The notes beneath the pieces are model-generated. The model was not told where the DNA came from, did no database searches, and saw nothing but the letters and a program-made list of their open reading frames with translations. This document shows positions 1 through 5,917 of a DNA stretch of 8,201 nt, in pieces. The DNA is from Chloroflexota bacterium (lineage in GTDB: Bacteria; Chloroflexota; Anaerolineae; Anaerolineales; Anaerolineaceae): positions 1-8,201 of the forward strand of contig JAAZPN010000009.1 of NCBI GenBank assembly GCA_012797215.1. Direction: 5' to 3'. The stretch's first letter is position 1; each line of letters opens with the position of its first letter. A program made the translations under genes and the position numbers.

Positions 1-103
1 CCCCGTTCGAGGCCGTCAACACGTCCATGTTTTCATAAGCGAGCGTGCGTTTGAGCATCTTCAGCAGTTTTTGGTCATCATCTGTAATCAGTACTTTTGG
101 CAT
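1..103 (-). CDS. Response regulator, N-terminal part of receiver domain (cut by window edge)
   Basis: Reading the minus strand from the ATG at 103 gives 34 residues beginning MPKVLITDDDQKLLKMLKRT, and the frame stays open to the window edge. A hydrophobic first beta strand (VLIT), an acidic cluster (D8-D10) and an amphipathic helix with spaced Leu match beta1-alpha1 of a CheY-like receiver domain. D8/D9 would form the Mg2+-binding acidic pocket; the phospho-acceptor Asp (usually near residue 52) and any output domain lie outside the window. An AGGGAA ribosome-binding site (111-116) sits 7 nt before the ATG and supports this start. The gene is divergent from the phosphodiesterase gene across a 355-bp regulatory region. 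Its class (OmpR, NarL or stand-alone receiver) and its partner kinase cannot be told from this part. Confidence 0.85.
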   Translation of the reverse strand, partial: MPKVLITDDDQKLLKMLKRTLAYENMDVLTASNG

Positions 104-134
104 GCGAATATTCCCTGAGATTAGGTCTGGTTAA

Positions 135-153
135 TTGATATATATCACAATAT
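135..153 (-). promoter_or_regulatory. Candidate promoter and FNR-like palindrome upstream of the response regulator
   Basis: Plus-strand 135-148 reads TTGATATATATCAC, a 9 of 10 match to the FNR/CRP-family half-site pattern TTGAT-N4-ATCAA, and 136-147 (TGATATATATCA) is a perfect palindrome. On the minus strand the same bases give an extended -10 of the TGnTATAAT type (TGATATATA, 147 down to 139), which would start transcription about 30 nt before the response-regulator ATG. No convincing -35 box is visible. The 12-mer ATATTGTGATAT on the minus strand (153 to 142) recurs exactly in the sugar-transporter promoter at 7521-7532. Whether this is an operator, a promoter or both is inference. Confidence 0.4.
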
Positions 154-174
154 ACTCGTTGTGGCTGTAAAAAA

Positions 175-248
175 CCTGTGACAGTTTTTTTCACAGCTTT
201 CTCTAAGCTTTTCTTTGGTGAAATCACAGGATATATTGATAGTATCAA
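175..248. promoter_or_regulatory. Cluster of TCACAG half-sites and a TTGATA/TATCAA palindrome
   Basis: Within 74 bp there are CCTGTGA at 175-181, TCACAG at 191-196 and TCACAGG at 224-230, followed by the perfect palindrome TTGATAGTATCAA at 236-248. The first two form an inverted pair, as do the first and third. TGTGA/TCACA is the half-site recognised by CRP-family regulators, and TTGAT/ATCAA is that of FNR-type members, but the spacings here are not canonical. The stretch lies between divergent genes, so a regulator bound here could act on either. It is called as putative binding sites only. Confidence 0.3.
221..233 (+). repeat. 13-bp direct repeat copy A (AAATCACAGGATA)
   Basis: The 13 bases at 221-233 occur again, identical and in the same strand orientation, at 7392-7404. 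Both copies are in intergenic DNA upstream of a promoter, and both contain the TCACAGG heptamer. A 13-mer repeated exactly in 8 kb is unlikely by chance, although AT-rich intergenic composition raises the odds somewhat. Confidence 0.5.
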
Positions 249-268
249 GCCATAAGGATAGACGGTAA

Positions 269-292
269 GCTGTTTTGCTAGGATAAAACAGC
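269..292. repeat. 8-bp inverted repeat (GCTGTTTT / AAAACAGC)
   Basis: Arms 269-276 and 285-292 are perfect complements separated by 8 nt. The loop and the base before it read TGCTAGGAT (276-284), which resembles an extended -10 element on the plus strand. It could be an operator or the 5' end of a short transcript ending at the hairpin at 357-396. No function is established. Confidence 0.35.
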
Positions 293-356
293 AACAGCCA
301 GAGTGGATAACTGACTGAAGAAAAACAAACGAGCGATTTCGATCTTTCTCCTCCAG

Positions 357-396
357 ATACAAGCAGCGGTAACGACGGACCGCTGCTTGTATTTTA
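357..396 (+). terminator. Strong intrinsic-terminator-like hairpin, plus strand
   Basis: Arms at 357-370 and 379-392 (ATACAAGCAGCGGT and its exact complement) form a 14-bp perfect stem with an 8-nt loop (371-378). The run TTTT follows at 393-396. On the minus strand the stem is followed by mixed purine-rich sequence, so the terminator polarity is plus. It is unusual because no plus-strand gene ends upstream: the response regulator reads away to the left and the phosphodiesterase gene begins only at 459. It may end a short unannotated RNA or block read-through into the phosphodiesterase gene. Confidence 0.6.
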
Positions 397-441
397 AGCC
401 GGGCTATTCCTATCTTACCAAGCTGCTCATCAGCAAGCGCA

Positions 442-450
442 TGCTATAAT
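442..450 (+). promoter_or_regulatory. Extended -10 promoter of the phosphodiesterase-GH3 operon
   Basis: The sequence TGCTATAAT is a perfect extended -10 element (TG at 442-443, TATAAT at 445-450). No clear -35 hexamer lies 16-18 bp upstream, which extended -10 promoters tolerate. The -10 box ends 8 nt before the ATG at 459, so the expected start site falls at or within 1-2 nt of the start codon and the transcript would be leaderless. Confidence 0.65.
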
Positions 451-458
451 TTATTGCA

Positions 459-1202
459 ATGGAAGAGAAGCCATTTCCCCTCATCTACGCCCACAGAGGA
501 GCCAGTGCCTTAGCGCCAGAAAATACGCTGGCGGCTTTCCTGCTGGCCTTGCAAGCCGGCGCGGACGGCATTGAGCTGGATGTGATGCTCAGCCAGGATA
601 AAGAACTGCTTGTGATTCATGATTCTACTGTCGACCGCACCACGGACGGCAGCGGAAAAGTGGCGGAGATGCCCCTGGCAGCCCTGCGGGAGCTGGATGC
701 CGGCACGCGCTTTGGCGAAGAATTCCGCGGGGAAAAACTGCCTACGCTGGCTGAAGTTTTTGAAACAGTGGGCGGCAAAATGCGCATCAACGTGGAACTC
801 AAGAACTACGCGCGCCCCTTCGACGACCTGACCAGGCGTGTAATTAAGTTAACGGAACAATTTCATCTTGAAGAATCCGTTTTGCTCTCCTCCTTTAATC
901 CCATCAACCTCAGTAAAGCGCATAACATCAATCCAAAAATTCAACGCGGGCTGCTGGTCTCCCCGGCAGACCAGCGCATGCTGGGGGGATTGGGACGGCT
1001 GTTCCCCTACCAGGCTCTGCATCCTTATTACGAAGATGTGACGCGGGAGATGACTGAACAGCTGCACGCGCGCGGCAAACAACTGAATACCTGGACTGTT
1101 GACGACCCGCAAGCCCTGCTGCGTCTGCGCGCTTTTGGCGTGGATGGCATCATCTGCAATAATCCCGCCGCGGCGCGCGCCGTACTGGAAGGCAGAACAT
1201 GA
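459..1202 (+). CDS. Glycerophosphodiester phosphodiesterase (GDPD family)
   Basis: This 247-residue cytosolic enzyme should hydrolyse glycerophosphodiesters from phospholipid turnover to sn-glycerol 3-phosphate and an alcohol, using a divalent metal. All GDPD TIM-barrel hallmarks are present: AHRG (H12, R13), PENT at 20-23, GIELDV with metal ligands E39 and D41, VIHD with H54, DRTTDG at 59-64, NVELK with E113 and K115, SSFN at 144-147, TWTV at 211-214 and the closing GVDGII at 227-232. The length is typical and there is no signal peptide. The usual Asp after the final GII is replaced by CNNP, a tolerated position. No Shine-Dalgarno sequence precedes the ATG, consistent with a leaderless message. 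The stop overlaps the GH3 start (ATGA), so the two products are probably made together. Confidence 0.93.
   Translation: MEEKPFPLIYAHRGASALAPENTLAAFLLALQAGADGIELDVMLSQDKELLVIHDSTVDRTTDGSGKVAEMPLAALRELDAGTRFGEEFRGEKLPTLAEVFETVGGKMRINVELKNYARPFDDLTRRVIKLTEQFHLEESVLLSSFNPINLSKAHNINPKIQRGLLVSPADQRMLGGLGRLFPYQALHPYYEDVTREMTEQLHARGKQLNTWTVDDPQALLRLRAFGVDGIICNNPAAARAVLEGRT
1187..1192 (+). promoter_or_regulatory. Ribosome-binding site for the GH3 gene
   Basis: GGAAGG lies 6 nt before the ATG at 1199, inside the last codons of the phosphodiesterase gene. Together with the ATGA stop/start overlap at 1199-1202 it supports this start and translational coupling. Confidence 0.75.
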
Positions 1203-3970
1203 AAGCCCACCGCGCGCTTGGATTTTTCCTGGCGCTCAGTTTGCTGCTTGCCATGCTGCCTGTTTCCGCAAAGGCAAACACTCAGTTCCAAGCAGAGACG
1301 CTGCTGTCTTCAATGAGCCCCGCCGAAAAAGTGGGGCAGCTCTTCCTGATTACATTCAACGGCAGCAACATCAGCGAAGGTTCTGCCCTGCTTGACCTCA
1401 TCAAAGCCCATCACATCGGCGGCTTTGTGCTGCGCGCGGACCACGACAACTTTTCCGGAACAGACACTCTGCCAGCGGCCTATGACCTGATTGCCGCTAT
1501 GCAGACGGCAGCCTGGGAAAAATCCCAGCCATCCCCAAACACAAGTCTCAGCGGCGGACTGCCAGCCTATGTGCCGCTCTTTATTGGCATCGAACAAAAT
1601 GGTGACAGCGACAGCCAAATCCTGAGTGGTCTCAGCGACCAACCCAACCAGATGACGCTTGGCGCCACCTGGTCCCCTTCCCTGGCCCAGCAAGCCGGGC
1701 AGGTGCTCGGGAGGGAACTTTCGGCGCTCGGCTTTAATTTATTCCTGGGGCCAACCCTGGACGTCGCGGAGACCGCCAGTATGGAAACCGCGGCCTACTC
1801 AGGCGCGGACGTTTATGGCGGCGACCCCTATTGGGTCGGTGAAATTGGGCGGGCTTATATCACCGGAATTCACACTGGCAGTCAGAACCGCATGAGCGTC
1901 GTCGCGCGGCATTTTCCCGGGCTTGGCAGCGCTGACCGCCCATCAGACGAGGAAGTCGCCACAGTCCGCAAGTCCCTGGAACAACTGAAGCAGATTGAAC
2001 TGGCGCCCTTCTTTTCTGTCACCGGCGCGGAAGACCCTAACGCGCGGGCAGATGGAATCATGGTCTCCCATATCCGTTTTCAGGGCTTTCAGGGCAATAT
2101 CCGCGCCACAACCCGCCCCATCAGTTTTGACGCGACCGCGCTTGCCCAGCTCCTGGCAGTCGAACCGTTGGCAAGCTGGCGCAGCATGGGCGGCCTGACG
2201 GTAAGCCACAGCCTCGGCAGCAAAGCGGTGCGCTCTTTCTTCGACCCGACCAACAGCACGTTCGACGCCAACACAATCGCCCGGACTGCCTTCATCGCTG
2301 GCAATGACCTGCTCTATATGAACGATTTCACCAGCGCCAGCGACATAAACCCCTACGACACCATTCTGCAGACGCTAAATTACTTTTCCAGCAAATATGA
2401 GGAAGACCCGGCTTTCGCCCAGCGCGTGGATGAAGCGGTGCTGCGCATCCTCAACGTCAAGCTGCGCCTTTATGGTGAATTTACCCCCGAAGTCGTCATC
2501 CCAGACCGCGCTGGCCTGGAGCAGATTGGCAAAGGGTCTCAACTCGCCTTCAATATTGCCCGCGAAGCCGCAACGCTCATCTCCCCCAGCCAGGACTACC
2601 TGGACAGCCTGCTGCCCAGCCCGCCCGGCACGTATGAGTATATGGTCATTTTCAGCGACCAACGCGCCGAAAGACAGTGCAGCGCCTGCCAGCCTACCTA
2701 CAACATTGCGACCACCACATTCCAGAATACGCTGATGCGTTTGTATGGACAGAGCGGAAGCAATCAGCTCCTCCAGAATCGCCTGAGCTCTTACAGCTTC
2801 AGTCACCTCACCGAGATTCTGGACCGGAAAACAGAACTCTCGGACCCGTATTTGTCAGATAATCTGAAGCGCGCCAGCTGGGTTATTTTCAACATTCAGG
2901 ACCTGGACCCAGCGCTCCCCGAGTCTTACGCGCTGCGGCGCGTGCTGGCAGAACGCCTCGAACTGATCCGCGATAAAAAGGTTATCGTATTCGCGTATGA
3001 CGCGCCCTATTACCTGGACGCTACCGAAATATCCAAACTTACCGCTTATTTCACGCTCTACAATAACAACCAATCCAGCTTGGACGTCGCCGCGCGAGTG
3101 CTGATGCAGGAAATCCAGGCTTCCGGTTCGCTACCAGTTTCCCTGCCTGCTGTCGGGTACAACCTGATTTTTGAGACTTCGCCTAATCCCGACCAGGTAA
3201 TTCCCATCACGTTAATCCCAACGCGGGAAATGCCCACGCCCGAATCAGGGTCCCCAACCGGAGAGGCAACACCAATGCCACTCTTTGCGGTTGGCGAGAC
3301 CGTTCAGATACAAGCTGGGGTGATCCGCGACAATAACCAGCACTTGGTGCCCGATGGAACCGTGGTGCAGTTCACCATCCGATTGGCGGGTGATCAAGCT
3401 ATCATCGGGCAGCCTCAGGCTGTCACCAAGGACGGTTTTGCCTCGGTGGAATACCGCATTGAACGCGACGGTATTTTTGAAGTAACCGCCAGCAGCGAAC
3501 CGGCAACCACTTCGGGGACGCTCATCCTGAATACCCAGGGCGGCTTAGCGCAGCTGATTATGCCAACCAGTACGCCCACGCTTGCTCCAAGCCCCACGCC
3601 CATTCCAAGCGCCACCGCGGAAGCGCTGCCCACGCCGGCGCCTGCAATCTCAGCAACTGGCAGTTTTCCTGGGATGGATGACTGGCTCCTGACAATCATG
3701 GTCATGTCGTTGGGCTTCGCGGCAGCCTTCGCGGCCGGGCGTTTCTGGTGGGGTTCGCGCCTCTGGGGCGCGCGCGCAGGTGTTTGCGCCCTGATTGGCG
3801 GGTTCGCGGCCTATCTGCTGCTCACATTGGGCTTGCCTTCGCTGGAGGGGTTGGTGAGAGAAGGCGGTACCTGGTTCATCGTAGAGGTCGCGTTGAGCGG
3901 CATGTTTGTTGGATGGCTGTGCGCTTTGATTTGGTGGTTCGCGAAAAAGACTGCCGCTCGGCCTGAATAA
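1199..3970 (+). CDS. Exported, membrane-anchored GH3-family protein with altered catalytic residues
   Basis: The 923-residue protein begins with a signal peptide (KAHR, then a hydrophobic core 7-21 and a PVSAKA cleavage region). Residues about 33-430 form a glycoside hydrolase family 3 N-terminal barrel of the beta-N-acetylhexosaminidase (NagZ-like) branch: MSPAEKVGQLF at 39-49, GPTLDVA at 184-190 and ARHFPGLG at 236-243. Residues about 440-660 resemble the GH3 C-terminal domain, ending in PVSLPAVGYNL. Next come an Ig-like beta domain (about 695-780), a Thr/Pro-rich linker (786-822) and three membrane spans (about 827-848, 860-880 and 891-914) with a short KK-containing tail. At the place where GH3 enzymes carry the nucleophile Asp (normally SDxL) the sequence reads S336-H337-S-L. 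The NagZ DxH general acid/base loop after FPGxG is also absent, so activity is doubtful. It is coupled to the phosphodiesterase gene. A role in cell-envelope glycan binding or turnover is inference. Confidence 0.85.
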   Translation: MKAHRALGFFLALSLLLAMLPVSAKANTQFQAETLLSSMSPAEKVGQLFLITFNGSNISEGSALLDLIKAHHIGGFVLRADHDNFSGTDTLPAAYDLIAAMQTAAWEKSQPSPNTSLSGGLPAYVPLFIGIEQNGDSDSQILSGLSDQPNQMTLGATWSPSLAQQAGQVLGRELSALGFNLFLGPTLDVAETASMETAAYSGADVYGGDPYWVGEIGRAYITGIHTGSQNRMSVVARHFPGLGSADRPSDEEVATVRKSLEQLKQIELAPFFSVTGAEDPNARADGIMVSHIRFQGFQGNIRATTRPISFDATALAQLLAVEPLASWRSMGGLTVSHSLGSKAVRSFFDPTNSTFDANTIARTAFIAGNDLLYMNDFTSASDINPYDTILQTLNYFSSKYEEDPAFAQRVDEAVLRILNVKLRLYGEFTPEVVIPDRAGLEQIGKGSQLAFNIAREAATLISPSQDYLDSLLPSPPGTYEYMVIFSDQRAERQCSACQPTYNIATTTFQNTLMRLYGQSGSNQLLQNRLSSYSFSHLTEILDRKTELSDPYLSDNLKRASWVIFNIQDLDPALPESYALRRVLAERLELIRDKKVIVFAYDAPYYLDATEISKLTAYFTLYNNNQSSLDVAARVLMQEIQASGSLPVSLPAVGYNLIFETSPNPDQVIPITLIPTREMPTPESGSPTGEATPMPLFAVGETVQIQAGVIRDNNQHLVPDGTVVQFTIRLAGDQAIIGQPQAVTKDGFASVEYRIERDGIFEVTASSEPATTSGTLILNTQGGLAQLIMPTSTPTLAPSPTPIPSATAEALPTPAPAISATGSFPGMDDWLLTIMVMSLGFAAAFAAGRFWWGSRLWGARAGVCALIGGFAAYLLLTLGLPSLEGLVREGGTWFIVEVALSGMFVGWLCALIWWFAKKTAARPE

Positions 3971-4149
3971 TCCCCAATAGATAAGAAGTAGGCATTACGT
4001 TCGTCGGGGCAGGTAAGCGCCGCTATGGTTCTTCAATGCTAGGGGGGGGGGACCCAGCGAGTGCGGCAATCTGCCTGTCAGCTAATGCTCAGTTCCTGCG
4101 CTGCGACCTGTACCCTTTTGGGGCTCAGGATGACAAAAATTTCGCCGAC
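3971..4149. repeat. Convergent spacer with G10 tract and dispersed-repeat-like remnants
   Basis: This 179-bp spacer between the convergent GH3 and kinase genes has no gene and no clear terminator hairpin. It contains a run of ten G at 4042-4051. The part ACCCAGCGAGTGCGGCAATC (4052-4071) resembles the tail of the GTCATTGCGAG...GCGGCAATCT intergenic sequence that recurs in many bacterial genomes. The stretch GGGGCTCAGGATGACAAA (4119-4136), read in reverse, resembles the similarly recurrent TGTCATCCTGAGC element. These resemblances are recalled, not searched; only the G run is certain. Confidence 0.4.
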
Positions 4150-5142
4150 TTACAAGTTGCGCAGTAGGGTAAGCAGCAAGCTGAGGAACCCCAAACCCGC
4201 CGAAATCGCGACCAAACGCCAATCAGCGTCACCCAATCGCTCAGCGCGTTTGGATCCGTTGGCTCCAAAACCCGCGCGCAAATGATTGGTGGTTTCGCCA
4301 GTAAGTGCCTTGAGAAAAGCGCGCACATCCGCCGGGCGGTCATCCGGATGCAGCTGCAGCGCCCACAGAACAGCTTCTTCCACTCTAGCGGAAATAGCAG
4401 GGTTTAGCGAGCGGGGCGATGGCAGACTTTTCGGGTCCAAAAAGCGGTCGCGCACATTCACAGGGGCTTGGTTGGTAAGCAGGTGGTACAGCGTTCCGCC
4501 GAAAGCGTAAATGTCCGCCCGCCGGTCAGTGTGCAGGCTGTCGCCCCCGTACTGTTCCAGCGGCGTATAAATTGCCGTGCCCTGCCCCTGCAAAATAGTG
4601 ATGGTCACTTCGCCCGGGGCTAAAAACTTCACCAACCCAAAATCGACCAGTTTCACCAAGCCGGTGGGGGTAAGTTTCAGGTTGGAAGGCTTGATATCCC
4701 GGTGTACGATTGGCGGCTGCTGATTGTGCAGGTAATCCAGCGCGTCGGCTATTTGGCGCGCCCAATCCAAAACTTCTTCCTCGTCCAGGAACCGTTTTTC
4801 AGCCAGGGCTTTGGAAACAAGCGCGCGCAAATCATCCCCCGGGACGTAATCCATCACCAGGTAGTCATCAGCGTTGATTGAAAAATAGTCAGAAACCTTG
4901 GGCAGATTTGGGTGGTCCAGCCGCGCTAATACTGTTGCTTCCTTTAGGAACTGCTCGCGCGACTCTTCCAGCAAATTTGGCGGAAGAGAAACATCATAGG
5001 TAACCTGCTTAACAGCGCAGTAGCGGCCGCTGAGGCGCATATCTTCCGCCAGATAGATGCAGCCGTATCCGCCCTGACCGATGATGCGGTCAATGCGGTA
5101 GCGGTCATGCAAAATATCACCTTTGGCGGCATGAACGGGCAT
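4150..5142 (-). CDS. Hanks-type Ser/Thr protein kinase with C-terminal membrane anchor
   Basis: This 330-residue kinase should transfer phosphate from ATP to Ser/Thr of partner proteins. Visible motifs are the glycine loop GQGGYG (22-27), the ATP-anchoring Lys in AVK (K45), the helix-C Glu in FLKEA (E68), the catalytic loop HRDIKPSN (147-154, D149 and N154), DFG (168-170), a TAIYTPLEQY activation/P+1 segment (189-198), ADIYAFGG (209-216) and DDRP (267-270). All catalytic residues are intact. One hydrophobic span (about 309-327) sits at the very C-terminus with only a few residues after it, so the kinase faces the cytoplasm and has no extracellular sensor domain. An in-frame TTG lies 18 bp upstream, but AGGGAA (5149-5154) is spaced 6 nt from the ATG at 5142, which is preferred. 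It is divergent from an FHA-domain regulator, its likely partner. Confidence 0.93.
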   Translation of the reverse strand: MPVHAAKGDILHDRYRIDRIIGQGGYGCIYLAEDMRLSGRYCAVKQVTYDVSLPPNLLEESREQFLKEATVLARLDHPNLPKVSDYFSINADDYLVMDYVPGDDLRALVSKALAEKRFLDEEEVLDWARQIADALDYLHNQQPPIVHRDIKPSNLKLTPTGLVKLVDFGLVKFLAPGEVTITILQGQGTAIYTPLEQYGGDSLHTDRRADIYAFGGTLYHLLTNQAPVNVRDRFLDPKSLPSPRSLNPAISARVEEAVLWALQLHPDDRPADVRAFLKALTGETTNHLRAGFGANGSKRAERLGDADWRLVAISAGLGFLSLLLTLLRNL

Positions 5143-5231
5143 AGGCGCTTCCCTTTCCAAGATTATCCGCGCGCTTCCTGTTTCGGCGTATAGGAGCTTT
5201 TAGCGCGGGAACCACGAAAAATCGCGTGGGT

Positions 5232-5248
5232 TATAATACTGAATTATA
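5232..5248. promoter_or_regulatory. Palindromic divergent -10 boxes for the kinase and FHA genes
   Basis: The sequence TATAATACTGAATTATA holds a consensus -10 on the plus strand (5232-5237) and another on the minus strand (5243-5248), separated by 5 nt and forming a perfect inverted repeat. Expected starts are about 5244 (plus, leader near 29 nt) and about 5236 (minus, leader near 94 nt). The two polymerases could not occupy the site together, so the genes are probably mutually exclusive at the initiation step or co-regulated by one protein bound here. No good -35 hexamers are visible for either direction, which suggests help from an activator. Confidence 0.55.
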
Positions 5249-5272
5249 GCGCATAAGTTTGAGGGGTTCGGG

Positions 5273-5917
5273 ATGGAATTTGCTGTTCTTCTTGCTCAAT
5301 CAGGTCCGCTTTCCGGGCAGCAGTGGTCAGTCAGCGGCACGCTGACTATCGGCCGGGACGAAAGCTGCGAAGTAGTTGTCCCCGACCGTCAGGTCTCCCG
5401 GCAGCACGCGCGCCTTTCGCTGCGCGAAAACACGGTATTCCTTGAGGACTTAGACAGTAAAAACGGCACCTATCTGAATGGGCAGCCCCTCACCACTCCG
5501 ACGCAGCTGCGTGAGGGTGATGAAATCCGGGTAGCTTTTGCCCAAACCTTCCTGTTTCTCTCGTCCGATGCCACCTTGCCGCTTACAGAATTGCCTGGGG
5601 AGTACCTGCAAGCCTTCACCCTGCATCTGGATGAAACCGCTCGGCGGGTTTGGGTGCGCGGGGTGGAAATTAAGCCGCCCCTGTCCGCGCAGCAATTCAG
5701 TCTGCTCAGCGCGCTGTTCACAAAAAGCGGGGAGGTGCTAAGCCGTGAGGAACTCATCAGAGCGGTTTGGGGTGATGAAACCCCCTGGGTGACCGAACAG
5801 GCTTTTGACGCGCTTGTCCGGCGTTTGCGCGAGCGCATTAACCAAATTGACCCCGATTATGACTATATCGTCACGGTTCGGGGTCACGGGTTGCGTTTGG
5901 AAAATCAAGCGCACTAA
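5273..5917 (+). CDS. FHA domain / winged-helix transcriptional regulator
   Basis: The 214-residue protein joins a phosphothreonine-binding FHA domain (about 1-100) to an OmpR/PhoB-type winged-helix DNA-binding domain (about 112-208). FHA signatures are GR (27-28), SRQHA (42-46) and KNGTYLNG (63-70), which include the conserved Gly, Arg, Ser, His and Asn-Gly residues that form the phosphopeptide pocket. The C-terminal half shows LSAQQFSLL (137-145), the helix GEVLSREELIRAVWG (153-167), a recognition helix around TEQAFDALVRRLRERIN (174-190) and the wing YIVTVRGHGLRL (198-209). There is no receiver domain and no membrane segment. GAGGGG (5261-5266), 6 nt upstream, fixes the start. The divergent Ser/Thr kinase suggests that phosphorylation, in trans or of the kinase itself, controls it. 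Target promoters are unknown; the shared promoter is an obvious candidate. Confidence 0.92.
   Translation: MEFAVLLAQSGPLSGQQWSVSGTLTIGRDESCEVVVPDRQVSRQHARLSLRENTVFLEDLDSKNGTYLNGQPLTTPTQLREGDEIRVAFAQTFLFLSSDATLPLTELPGEYLQAFTLHLDETARRVWVRGVEIKPPLSAQQFSLLSALFTKSGEVLSREELIRAVWGDETPWVTEQAFDALVRRLRERINQIDPDYDYIVTVRGHGLRLENQAH

Noticed and set aside
302..310. DnaA-box-like TTATCCACT on the minus strand
   Set aside because: A single 8 of 9 match with no cluster, no dnaA/dnaN neighbours and no other origin features; chance is the simpler explanation.
78..362. 94-residue minus-strand open frame across the left intergenic region
   Set aside because: Its start lies inside the terminator hairpin with no ribosome-binding site, it overlaps the response-regulator start, and the product has no recognisable fold (CCCF, mixed composition).
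4061..4285. 74-residue plus-strand frame over the spacer and the kinase 3' end
   Set aside because: It overlaps the kinase coding strand for most of its length and begins in repeat-like DNA with no ribosome-binding site.
5143..5160. Upstream TTG start for the kinase
   Set aside because: The AGGGAA site lies between this TTG and the ATG at 5142, at proper spacing only for the ATG.
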